8,530 nt of DNA, taken from positions 1 to 8,530 of the forward strand of contig JAFGNI010000635.1 in the NCBI GenBank assembly GCA_016927095.1. The letters are read 5' to 3'. Positions 1 through 6,126 of the stretch are shown here, in pieces. The DNA comes from Anaerolineae bacterium. Its GTDB lineage: Bacteria; Chloroflexota; Anaerolineae; B4-G1; SLSP01. The notes beneath the pieces are model-generated. The model saw only the letters and a program-made list of their open reading frames with translations. It was not told the origin of the DNA and made no database searches. Each line of letters starts with the position of its first letter. The first letter of the stretch is position 1. Both the position numbers and the translations under genes were made by a program.

Positions 1-1
1 G

Positions 2-1090
2 ATCGGCGTCGTCGGGGCAGCAGGCCGCGGCAGATCCTTCGCCGCCCCCTTCGATGCCCATCCCGCCACCCAGATCCACGCGGTCTGCGACATCCAGGCC
101 GAGGCCCTGCCTGAGGCAGCCCGCCAGCTCGGCGCAGCGGAGATGTACACCAACTACGAAGAGATGATCGACAAAGCCGGCCTCGACGCCGTCGTCATCG
201 GCACACCGATGCATCTGCACGCGGAGCAGACGATCATGGCGCTGGAGCGGGACATTCACGTCCTCTGCGAGGTCACGGTCGGCGTCTCCATCGAGGAGTG
301 CAGAGCCGTCCTGGAAGCAACGAAGCGCTCGGACGCCGTCTATATGATGGCGGAGAACTACACCTACATCAAATCCAACGTCCTCGTCCGTGAACTCGTG
401 CGACGCGGCCTCTTCGGCGAGGTCTACTACGCCGAGGGTGAATACCTTCACGAGCTCAAGGAACTCAACGAGATCACGAAATGGCGACGGATATGGCAGA
501 CCGGCATCGACGGCATCACCTACCCTAGCCACAGTCTTGGGCCGATCCTCCAGTGGATGGATGACCGCGTCGTCCGCGTCGCCTGCGAGGGCAGCGGGCA
601 CCACTACACCGACCCCCGCGGCGACCTCTACGAGAACCAGGACAGCTGCGTGATGCTGGCCAAGACCGCCAACGACGGTCTGATCAAGATCCGCGTGGAT
701 ATGCTGTCGGATCGACCCCACGCAATGAGCAACTACAGCCTTCAGGGCACCACCGGCTGCTACGAGTCTGCGCGGAGCCGCCTGGAGCCCCACAAGATCT
801 GGCTGGCCGACCTTGCTCCCGACGCCAACACGTGGATGGAGCTGCAGGAACTGGAGGCAGCGTACCTGCCGGAGATGTGGCGCAACCCGCCTGAAGCAGC
901 GCTCAAGGCGGGCCATGGCGGCGGTGATTACTTCGAGGTGCTCGACTTCGTCAACAGCATCATCAACGGCACCCCTTGCCCCATCGGCATCCACGAGGCA
1001 CTGGACATGACGCTGCCGGGCCTGGTCAGCCAAGCCTCCGTCTTGGATGGCGGCAGCTGGCTGGACGTCCCCGATTCCCGAACTTGGTGA
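2..1090 (+). CDS. Gfo/Idh/MocA family oxidoreductase (5' end cut by window)
   Basis: Probable NAD(P)-dependent sugar or polyol oxidoreductase of the cytoplasm; substrate unknown. The reading frame is open from base 2, so the first ATG (143) is internal. The 362 visible residues begin IGVVGAAGRGRSF, the beta-1/glycine loop of the Rossmann fold, so only a few N-terminal codons are missing. A second nucleotide-fold motif follows (DAVVIGTPMHLHAEQ, about 62-75). The usual E-K-P signature is replaced by CEVTV (89-93), so the family's lysine is absent. The C-terminal domain has YPSHSLGP (174-181) and HGGGDYF (305-311), which recall a branch related to GH109-type proteins. The end at SWLDVP is typical and the TGA is intact. 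The downstream MFS gene is co-oriented, 183 bp away. Family assignment is firm. Whether it is a dehydrogenase, a glycosidase-like enzyme or a non-catalytic relative is open. Confidence 0.9.
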   Translation: MGVVGAAGRGRSFAAPFDAHPATQIHAVCDIQAEALPEAARQLGAAEMYTNYEEMIDKAGLDAVVIGTPMHLHAEQTIMALERDIHVLCEVTVGVSIEECRAVLEATKRSDAVYMMAENYTYIKSNVLVRELVRRGLFGEVYYAEGEYLHELKELNEITKWRRIWQTGIDGITYPSHSLGPILQWMDDRVVRVACEGSGHHYTDPRGDLYENQDSCVMLAKTANDGLIKIRVDMLSDRPHAMSNYSLQGTTGCYESARSRLEPHKIWLADLAPDANTWMELQELEAAYLPEMWRNPPEAALKAGHGGGDYFEVLDFVNSIINGTPCPIGIHEALDMTLPGLVSQASVLDGGSWLDVPDSRTW

Positions 1091-1195
1091 GCCGGCTCGA
1101 TGGGACACCACACGTACCGCTGCGCCGGCGTCACAACAGACCGGCAGCACCGTCGCGCTATAGGCCTCTGAGGCACACAACCCAGAGAATCTACG

Positions 1196-1267
1196 ATGGC
1201 AACGCAACAACGTGCCGTAACAGGGACCGATCTCCCAAAGGAGCAGGAGCCTTGCCCTTGGCGATGA
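1196..1267 (+). CDS. Possible 23-codon upstream ORF before the MFS gene
   Basis: This is a short ATG-to-TGA frame encoding a peptide that ends QEPCPWR. It lies in the 183-bp gap between the oxidoreductase and the transporter. It is in the same frame as the MFS gene and its TGA ends 6 bp before the MFS ATG. The ribosome site in front is weak (GAG about 8 bases upstream). It could be a leader peptide, the remains of a longer transporter N-terminus cut by a nonsense change, or chance. I see nothing else definite in 1091-1273: no strong promoter and no terminator hairpin with a T-run. Confidence 0.2.
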   Translation: MATQQRAVTGTDLPKEQEPCPWR

Positions 1268-1273
1268 GGGGAT

Positions 1274-2704
1274 ATGTCTAGTCCAGCCGGAGCCGTAGTG
1301 GGCAAAGCCACAAGTCAGGAGCAAAGCACCGCGATGAGTGCGCGGGCCAAATACCTGACCCTCATCGCCCTGATGCTGCCGCAGCTGATGATCGTCTTCA
1401 ATCTCTCGGCTGTCAGCGTGGCCCTGCCCGCGGTCCGCGAGGCCTTCAACGCCCCGGTCGACACGATGGCCTGGGTGGTCACGATCTATACGCTGCCCTA
1501 TGTGGCCTTGATGCCCTTGTACGGACGCTTGGGGGATGACCTCGGCATCCGGCGGATGGTCCTGGTCAGCACCGCGGTCTTCCTCGCCGGCACCGCCTTG
1601 GATGTCTTCTCCCCAAACCTGTCGCTCCTGTTGCTGGGTCGCTTCATCCAAGGTGCCGGTGCCAGCGGCATCGTGCCCTTGGCCATCGCGATGATCTACC
1701 GAATCTTCCCCCGTGACGAGCAAGGTCGCGCGCTGGGGCAATGGAATTCAATCGGTCCGGTTGCCAGCGTGGCCGGGAGCTTGATCAGCGGCGTCATCAT
1801 CGACAACCTGGGCTGGCGCATCATCTTCCTCTTGCCGCTCTTGGTGGGCCTGGTAACCCTCTACATGGTGCGCCGGACCGCGCACGGAGCAGAGCCCCAC
1901 TTGCACCTGGATGCTCTGCGTAGCTTTGACTGGGGCGGCGTGTTGTTACTTGCAGCAACGCTGACGGCCTTCCTCTTCTATCTCACCAGCCGATCCATCA
2001 CCGGACAGCCACCCCTTCGCGACTGGCGGCTGCTGTTGGCCACAATCATCCCGCTTGTCGCATTCCTCTGGTACGAACGCCGGCAGGCGGCGCCCTTCAT
2101 CGATCTTACCATCCTCACCGACCTAAACCTGTTGAGAGTCTGCCTAAGCTCGGCCACCCGCATGTTCGTGATGGCGAGTACGGACTTCCTCATCCCGCTC
2201 TTTCTGTCAGACCTCCAGGGGCTCAGCGCCACAGCAATCGGCCTAATCGTGATGATACGCTCGGCCGCGCTCTTCCCAACGATGTATTTCGGCGGACGGA
2301 TCACGGATCGCTGGGGCAGCCGGCGTCCGATCATCCTAGGGCTAGGTGTCCAAACAGCCAGCCTGGCGCTGATCGCCTTGGATGGGGCCGGCGGGGCTGG
2401 TGTCGTCTGGACTGTCACAGGCTTGCTTCTGAACGGACTGAGCGCCGGCATGGCATTGCCGGCGCTGCATCGGGCCGCGATGGAGGGTCCCGAGGGGGAG
2501 CGAAGCGGGGCAGCTGCCGGCGTCTACAGCATGATCCGATTCTGGGGGATGATGCTGGGGACAGCCGTCGCCGGGGTGCTGCTGCAATCACTCCTGGATC
2601 GTGGCATCGCGCCGCTTCTCAGCTACCGCCTCGTCTATGCCGCCACAGCACTCGTGGGGGCCGTCGGCGTCGTGTCGGCTATCGTGCTGCGGGAGGAACG
2701 CTAG
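1274..2704 (+). CDS. MFS transporter, DHA2-like with 14 predicted membrane helices
   Basis: Inner-membrane secondary transporter, probably a proton-coupled exporter of drugs or metabolites. The protein is 476 aa. Hydrophobic segments at about 28-54, 65-84, 95-113, 116-141, 158-176, 182-200, 219-238, 252-267, 295-312, 319-340, 352-370, 375-397, 415-437 and 451-472 give 14 helices, as in the EmrB/QacA (DHA2) group. Motif A is seen as GRLGDDLGIRR (84-94) and again as GGRITDRWGSRR (340-351). GPVASVAGSLISG (161-173) sits where the antiporter motif C would be, but only partly matches. The start at 1274 has GAGGGG very close (about 4 bases from the core). An internal ATG at 1334 with AGGAG at 1317-1321 is an alternative and would drop 20 polar residues. 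The last 117 bp overlap the convergent flavodoxin gene. The substrate cannot be told. Confidence 0.92.
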   Translation: MSSPAGAVVGKATSQEQSTAMSARAKYLTLIALMLPQLMIVFNLSAVSVALPAVREAFNAPVDTMAWVVTIYTLPYVALMPLYGRLGDDLGIRRMVLVSTAVFLAGTALDVFSPNLSLLLLGRFIQGAGASGIVPLAIAMIYRIFPRDEQGRALGQWNSIGPVASVAGSLISGVIIDNLGWRIIFLLPLLVGLVTLYMVRRTAHGAEPHLHLDALRSFDWGGVLLLAATLTAFLFYLTSRSITGQPPLRDWRLLLATIIPLVAFLWYERRQAAPFIDLTILTDLNLLRVCLSSATRMFVMASTDFLIPLFLSDLQGLSATAIGLIVMIRSAALFPTMYFGGRITDRWGSRRPIILGLGVQTASLALIALDGAGGAGVVWTVTGLLLNGLSAGMALPALHRAAMEGPEGERSGAAAGVYSMIRFWGMMLGTAVAGVLLQSLLDRGIAPLLSYRLVYAATALVGAVGVVSAIVLREER

Positions 2705-3211
2705 CGCCTCCCCCAACTGCGCGACAAAGGCCTCAACCTCCTCGGCGTAGTCGTCGGCTATGATCTTCGGCGCGTGAAAGGGACGTGTGACAATCGGCGT
2801 CTTGCCGGAAGCCTCAGCCATGAGATCGAAGACGTGGGCATTGTTCGGATCCTCCCCGCTGCAGAAGAAGGCTACAGTCCTGAACCGATCACCATTCTCC
2901 GCCAGATAGGTCCGTGGCTCTGGCGGCAGCGTGTTGGCATAGACAGGCGTGCCCACCACAACCAGATCGTAATCCGCCGGCTCGTGATCCGCAGCCTCAA
3001 GATCCACAGTCCGCTTGAGCTTGCCACCGAAGACCACCCGGCCCATATTCCCAAAGTTGCGCAGTCCCTTGCCTCGGATGTTGGCGTCCACCCGCTGCAC
3101 CGGCTCAATCTCCTCGAGATCGGCCCCCAATGCCGCAGCCACCGCTCGCGCGATCTTCCGCGTGTTCCCGGACGACGAGTAGTACACAACCAGCACTTGC
3201 AGATTGTCCAT
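2588..3211 (-). CDS. Flavodoxin family protein
   Basis: Small soluble FMN electron carrier or flavodoxin-domain oxidoreductase, 207 aa. The N-terminus VLVVYYSSSGNTRKIA holds the FMN phosphate-binding loop (SSSGNT). YDLVVVGTPVYANTLPP (about 80-97) is the second flavin-contact strand and loop, and TVAFFCSGEDP the next core strand. The flavodoxin domain is complete by about residue 169. The remaining 38 residues, polar with a Cys-Cys pair, are encoded opposite the last part of the MFS gene. I start at ATG 3211 rather than GTG 3217 because GTG lies inside the Shine-Dalgarno sequence. The gene follows the polyferredoxin on the same strand, separated by an inverted-repeat element. A flavodoxin next to a membrane Fe-S protein suggests electron transfer between them (inference). 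The long insert after the P-loop makes it unlike short classical flavodoxins. Confidence 0.88.
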   Translation of the reverse strand: MDNLQVLVVYYSSSGNTRKIARAVAAALGADLEEIEPVQRVDANIRGKGLRNFGNMGRVVFGGKLKRTVDLEAADHEPADYDLVVVGTPVYANTLPPEPRTYLAENGDRFRTVAFFCSGEDPNNAHVFDLMAEASGKTPIVTRPFHAPKIIADDYAEEVEAFVAQLGEALAFLPQHDSRHDADGPHECCGGIDEAVAEKRRDATIQE

Positions 3212-3213
3212 AT

Positions 3214-3220
3214 CCACCTC
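3214..3220 (-). promoter_or_regulatory. Ribosome binding site that sets the flavodoxin start
   Basis: On the minus strand, GAGGTGGAT lies just before ATG 3211 and closely matches the anti-Shine-Dalgarno complement GAGGTGAT. The GTG at 3217 that would add two residues is inside this motif, so ATG 3211 is the likelier start. Confidence 0.7.
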
Positions 3221-3240
3221 TCAACCCCCTGGGAAAACCT

Positions 3241-3313
3241 AACCGCGAATCCTCGCGAATCTTCGCTAATCTCTTGTCCTGGGATTCGTGAGGATTGGAG
3301 AAGATTCGCGGTT
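3241..3313. repeat. Intercistronic inverted-repeat element, 31-bp arms
   Basis: Left arm 3241-3271 and right arm 3283-3313 are inverted copies matching at 24 of 31 positions, with a perfect outer 11 bp (AACCGCGAATC), around an 11-base loop. Within the left arm a 10-bp unit close to CGCGAATCTT is repeated three times, so the arm is itself periodic. The element starts 15 bp after the polyferredoxin stop and ends 29 bp before the flavodoxin start, so it nearly fills the gap. In RNA it would fold into a long imperfect hairpin able to stop, slow or protect the transcript. A related element lies at 5973-6118. I see no target-site duplication. Confidence 0.8.
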
Positions 3314-3328
3314 GGCGTGATCCATGGC

Positions 3329-4087
3329 CTACTTCCCCCGGCTGAAGCTGTAGCGTATCACCTGTCTTGGACAGGCATCGACGCAGCTCCCACACAGGAT
3401 GCACTCGCTGTTCTCCATCGATCCGGTCGCAACCATCGCCTGCACCCCCAAGCTCATCGGACACGCGTTGTCACACCGGTGACACTGAATGCACTGGTCC
3501 GGCTGCACCTGCAACCGGAGCGCCGGCGTGTTCAGCGCGTTGCGCACCTTGCGACCGATGATCATGAACGGCGCCATCCAACAGCCGTAGTGGCAGAAAG
3601 CGCGCCGTCCGAAGGCCACGGCGAGACCAAAGATGGTTAGCACGACGATGTAGTAGATGAAGTACTTCATCGGCTCATCGACCGAGATACCTGTCTCCGT
3701 CAGATGTAAGAAATCGACCTTCCGATACCCCCCTGCCGAGATGATCCCATAGGCGATCAGAGCCATCCATGGAATCCAGATCCCCCACTTAATCCAATCA
3801 CGCCGGCCACCCTTGACAGGCTTGTTGTTGACCATGAAGCAAGCCTCGCCGATACCGCCCGCTGGGCAGAGATAGGCGCACCATAGCCGTCCCACGAAGA
3901 GGGCGGAGAGAAAGAGGAGACCAAAGACGATGGCACTGCCGGCGAGGATACCCTGGAACGCACCGTCGATGATGACATAGGGTGACAGGAAGTTCAACGT
4001 CACCGGGAAAAGCAGGAATGCAGCGAAGAGCACCGCCCGGCGTACCTTCTGGCGGTTCGGATGCCGCTTGACCAATGCTTGAGCCAT
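3329..4087 (-). CDS. NapH/YccM-like membrane 4Fe-4S polyferredoxin
   Basis: Inner-membrane iron-sulfur protein that probably moves electrons between the quinone pool and a soluble or periplasmic partner. It has 252 aa and four predicted helices (about 18-36, 48-66, 100-118, 141-160). The first paired cysteine motif WCAYLCPAGG (C70, C74) follows helix 2, and a second, FCHYGCWMAP (C165, C169), follows helix 4; both are typical of NapH-type proteins. Two C-terminal ferredoxin motifs, CIQCHRCDNACP (C199, 202, 205, 209) and CILCGSCVDACP (C229, 232, 235, 239), would hold two 4Fe-4S clusters. It is somewhat shorter than E. coli NapH and lacks an FMN-binding domain. No napA/napG partner is visible; its neighbours are a sugar oxidoreductase and a flavodoxin. 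ATG 4087 is preferred over TTG 4093 by ribosome-site spacing. The physiological partner is unknown. Confidence 0.9.
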   Translation of the reverse strand: MAQALVKRHPNRQKVRRAVLFAAFLLFPVTLNFLSPYVIIDGAFQGILAGSAIVFGLLFLSALFVGRLWCAYLCPAGGIGEACFMVNNKPVKGGRRDWIKWGIWIPWMALIAYGIISAGGYRKVDFLHLTETGISVDEPMKYFIYYIVVLTIFGLAVAFGRRAFCHYGCWMAPFMIIGRKVRNALNTPALRLQVQPDQCIQCHRCDNACPMSLGVQAMVATGSMENSECILCGSCVDACPRQVIRYSFSRGK

Positions 4088-4094
4088 CGCCAAT

Positions 4095-4099
4095 CTCCT
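4095..4099 (-). promoter_or_regulatory. Ribosome binding site that sets the polyferredoxin start
   Basis: AGGAG on the minus strand is 7 bases from ATG 4087 but only 1 base from the in-frame TTG at 4093. The spacing therefore favours ATG 4087, giving a protein two residues shorter than the longest frame. Confidence 0.7.
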
Positions 4100-4103
4100 A
4101 GTG

Positions 4104-4123
4104 TCCTGTGGTTAGCCGCAGGA
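4104..4123 (-). promoter_or_regulatory. Small hairpin just upstream of the polyferredoxin ribosome site
   Basis: Arms TCCTGCGG and CCACAGGA (minus strand) pair at 7 of 8 positions around the four-base loop CTAA, ending 4 bases before the AGGAG. There is no T-run, so it is not a classical terminator. It could be a 5' leader hairpin affecting translation or an operator dyad. No convincing promoter hexamers were found in the 94-bp gap 4088-4181, so the gene may be read from upstream. Confidence 0.35.
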
Positions 4124-4181
4124 TATCATCACCCGCTTGTGCTGGCATCCGCTAAAGGGGGGAATGGGGGGATGCATCGAG

Positions 4182-5150
4182 TCATAGGAGCAATGACTGT
4201 GCCAGCACCTTCTCCGCGATCTCCATCGTCTTCACCGCGTCGCCGAAGTGCGATCCCGGCAGCGTCCCCGCCTTCAAGCAATCGATGAACTCGCGGTTCT
4301 TGGCCTGGAAGCCCCCATACTTGAAGAACGCATCACCGCCGGCCTCCTCGCGCGTGTCGTAGACGATGCCTTCCGTGTCGCCATCGGCGTAGAGCACGCC
4401 CTTGCCCTCGTGCTCCGCCTCGACGCAAATACCGGGCGCGTGCATCTCCACATCGAAGATCCGCCGGCCGCTGGTCCAGCTGTTGACCATAAGCCCCGTT
4501 GCGCCGTTGTCGAACTCGAACATCACTGCGTAGAAGTTGATGTCCGGTGTCATCACGCGCTTAGTGATCGTGTGCATCCTCACCACCTCGCCGCCGCACA
4601 TCCAGCGCAGCGTGTCGATCGCGTGGACGCCGTCGTCCATCATATGGTCTCGCGCTTCCAGGTAAGGATCGAAGGCGCACTTGTAGAAGCGGCACACCGC
4701 GTGCACGATCGGGCCGCGTTCGAGGCAGGCATCGCGCAGCTTCACCACCATCGGGCACGACCGCCGCTGGAAGCTGACCTGCGTGATGCAGCCGTGCTTC
4801 TCCGCCAGATGCGCCAGAGCCCGCGCCTGATGAACCGTGATCCCCATCGGCTTCTCGATATAGAGGTTCTGCCCCTGACGAAGGCACCAGGTCCAGATGT
4901 CATAGAAGATGTGCGGCTGCCCGATGGCGTAGACCGCGTCCGGCGCAATCTCCTCGACCATCTTTTGGTAGTCCAAGTAGCGCTTCTCGACGCCGTAGAG
5001 GTCGGCGGTAGCGTGCAGCCGCTCCGTGTTGATGTCGCAGATCGCCGCGATCTCGACGTCATCGAACGAGGCCAGCGAAGGATAGTGCACCTTGTTGGCC
5101 ATCACACCTGCACCGATCATCGCGACGCGTATCTTCCCGGGCTCAGACAT
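4182..5150 (-). CDS. Gfo/Idh/MocA family oxidoreductase
   Basis: Probable NAD(P)-dependent sugar, polyol or inositol-type dehydrogenase, 322 aa, cytoplasmic. The N-terminal Rossmann loop is VAMIGAGVMANKVH (9-22), with an acidic end of beta-2 (CDI, 38-40). IEKPMG (98-103) is the classic E-K-P motif with the conserved lysine K100. DDGVHAID (172-179) carries the usual catalytic Asp/His pair (D172, H176) of the C-terminal domain. Length is normal for the family. An open frame extends upstream to 5423 but would overlap the isomerase gene. ATG 5150 has AAAGGAG at a good distance and matches the family N-terminus. It lies 5 bp after the isomerase stop, so translation is likely coupled. Unlike the oxidoreductase at 2-1090, all expected catalytic residues are present. 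The substrate is not identifiable. Confidence 0.93.
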   Translation of the reverse strand: MSEPGKIRVAMIGAGVMANKVHYPSLASFDDVEIAAICDINTERLHATADLYGVEKRYLDYQKMVEEIAPDAVYAIGQPHIFYDIWTWCLRQGQNLYIEKPMGITVHQARALAHLAEKHGCITQVSFQRRSCPMVVKLRDACLERGPIVHAVCRFYKCAFDPYLEARDHMMDDGVHAIDTLRWMCGGEVVRMHTITKRVMTPDINFYAVMFEFDNGATGLMVNSWTSGRRIFDVEMHAPGICVEAEHEGKGVLYADGDTEGIVYDTREEAGGDAFFKYGGFQAKNREFIDCLKAGTLPGSHFGDAVKTMEIAEKVLAQSLLL

Positions 5151-5155
5151 CAGAT

Positions 5156-5950
5156 TTACTCCTTTCCATCGAACAGGTCGCGGACAAAGGCGATGTCCTC
5201 TGCGATCAAGCGTTCCACAGCTGGCTCGTCCGTGTACTCGGCAGGCAGGCAGACCACGCCCTCGTAGCCGCGCGCCTTCAGATCGGCGACGACGCTCGGC
5301 CACGAGGCCTGACCGTGCCGTCCGGCGGTCCAATAGACCTGCCACGCCGCCAACTCGGCTTCCGGGCCGTTGACCCGGCGCCAGTAGGCATTCTTGAGAT
5401 TGACCATACAGAGGTGCGACCAAGCCAAATCCAGCGCCAAATCAAGGTCGTTGCCGTTAAGCGCCTCATGCGCCGCATCCCACACAATCGCAATATGGCG
5501 CGGGTCGTAGGGCGCCACCAACCGCTGTAGCCCCACGGCGTTGGCCACGAATCGCCCGAAATGGTTCTGAACCCCAAGCTGCACCCCGTATCGATCCAGC
5601 AACGGGACCAAGGCATCGTAGGTGCGGCGGTAGCGTGCCTCGGCCTCGGGATAGGACTCTCCCCTCTGAATCGGCGCCATCACGCGGATGGTCGGCACGC
5701 CGGCCTCGGCGCACGCCGCGATGGTCGCCTCATCCGTCGGCCCGGCCACGCTCAGGATCTTCACCCCGAACTCGCCGAGCGTCTGGGCCGCATCGGGCAG
5801 CGTGGCGACCGACTCCGGCTCCACCTGGTAGCCAGGCCGGACCGGGAACTCAATCCCGTCAAACCCCAGCCCCGCGACAAACTCGCCCAACTCCTCTAGC
5901 GACACCGTTTTCCAAGGCTTCGTAAACACCGAGTAACTCATCTCATCCAT
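5156..5950 (-). CDS. Sugar phosphate isomerase/epimerase family TIM-barrel protein
   Basis: Xylose-isomerase-like (AP endonuclease 2 superfamily) TIM barrel, 264 aa. Members isomerise, epimerise or dehydrate sugars and inositols with a bound divalent metal. FDGIEFPV (30-37) gives the first glutamate (E34), VQNHFGRF (127-134) the strand with N129/H130, VWDAAHEA (156-163) D158 and H161, and LPAEY (235-239) the last glutamate (E238). The strand that normally reads H-x-K-D appears as MVNLKNAYW (182-190), so the usual His is Asn184. GGAGGTGA lies 6 bases before ATG 5950, fixing the start. The last codons (Gly-Lys-Glu) contain the AAAGGAG ribosome site of the next gene. It pairs naturally with the downstream Gfo/Idh/MocA enzyme in one pathway. 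Exact reaction unknown. Confidence 0.9.
   Translation of the reverse strand: MDEMSYSVFTKPWKTVSLEELGEFVAGLGFDGIEFPVRPGYQVEPESVATLPDAAQTLGEFGVKILSVAGPTDEATIAACAEAGVPTIRVMAPIQRGESYPEAEARYRRTYDALVPLLDRYGVQLGVQNHFGRFVANAVGLQRLVAPYDPRHIAIVWDAAHEALNGNDLDLALDLAWSHLCMVNLKNAYWRRVNGPEAELAAWQVYWTAGRHGQASWPSVVADLKARGYEGVVCLPAEYTDEPAVERLIAEDIAFVRDLFDGKE
5159..5165 (-). promoter_or_regulatory. Ribosome binding site inside the isomerase gene for the next oxidoreductase
   Basis: AAAGGAG directly precedes the isomerase TAA (5158-5156) and sits 8 bases from ATG 5150. The site is made of the isomerase's last sense codons, which suggests translational coupling of the two proteins. Confidence 0.75.
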
Positions 5951-5972
5951 CAGTCACCTCCACAGTAAACTC

Positions 5973-6118
5973 AACCGCGAATCTACGCAAATCCTCGCCA
6001 ATTTCTACGTTCCCCATCGAGCTATGATGCGTAAGCCGACCCGTGTCAACCAAAGAGGCACCATCCGCTCATTCTTTCATTCGCTGATTCTGCCTCTGAT
6101 TCGTGTAGATTCGTGGTT
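5973..6118. repeat. Second inverted-repeat element, outer arms of 21 bp
   Basis: Left arm 5973-5993 begins AACCGCGAATCTACGC, and the right arm 6098-6118 is its inverted copy at 18 of 21 positions. The outer sequence is the same family as the element at 3241-3313 (shared AACCGCGAATC, with one base changed in the right arm here). The arms lie 104 bp apart instead of 11. The element begins 8 bp after the dehydrogenase stop codon and ends 22 bp before the isomerase start, a placement parallel to the other copy. The interior carries a candidate promoter. No target-site duplication is seen. Confidence 0.7.
6021..6049 (-). promoter_or_regulatory. Candidate promoter for the isomerase-oxidoreductase pair
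   Basis: On the minus strand a perfect TTGACA (6049-6044) is followed after 17 bases by CATAGC (6026-6021), a poor -10 with 3 of 6 consensus bases. The leader would be about 60-70 bases and would include the left repeat arm. The -35 and position are good but the -10 is weak, so this may need an activator or be chance. Confidence 0.35.
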
Positions 6119-6126
6119 TGCCTTTC

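Noticed and set aside
1091..1273. Search for a terminator, tRNA or small RNA in the gap before the MFS gene
   Set aside because: No cloverleaf, no hairpin with a T-run and no convincing promoter pair was found; only the short in-frame ORF stood out.
3241..3313. CRISPR-like or IS interpretation of the repeat element
   Set aside because: There are no regular unique spacers and no cas genes or transposase in the window. The arms are inverted rather than direct, and no target duplication is seen.
2774..3640. Plus-strand open frame of 288 codons
   Set aside because: It crosses the flavodoxin, the repeat element and part of the polyferredoxin on the opposite strand. It has no domain or good ribosome site, so it is a shadow of GC-rich genes.
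4154..4171. Two runs of six G separated by AAT, considered as a G-quadruplex
   Set aside because: Only two G-runs are present; four are needed for an intramolecular quadruplex without splitting runs into unlikely zero- or one-base loops.
4248..5267. Plus-strand open frame of 339 codons
   Set aside because: It lies opposite the second Gfo/Idh/MocA gene, whose protein carries clear family motifs. The antisense product is His/Arg/Val-rich low-complexity sequence with no recognisable domain.
5151..5423. N-terminal extension of the second oxidoreductase back to 5423
   Set aside because: It would overlap the isomerase in another frame and encodes Arg/Gly-rich sequence. ATG 5150 has a proper ribosome site and gives the family N-terminus.
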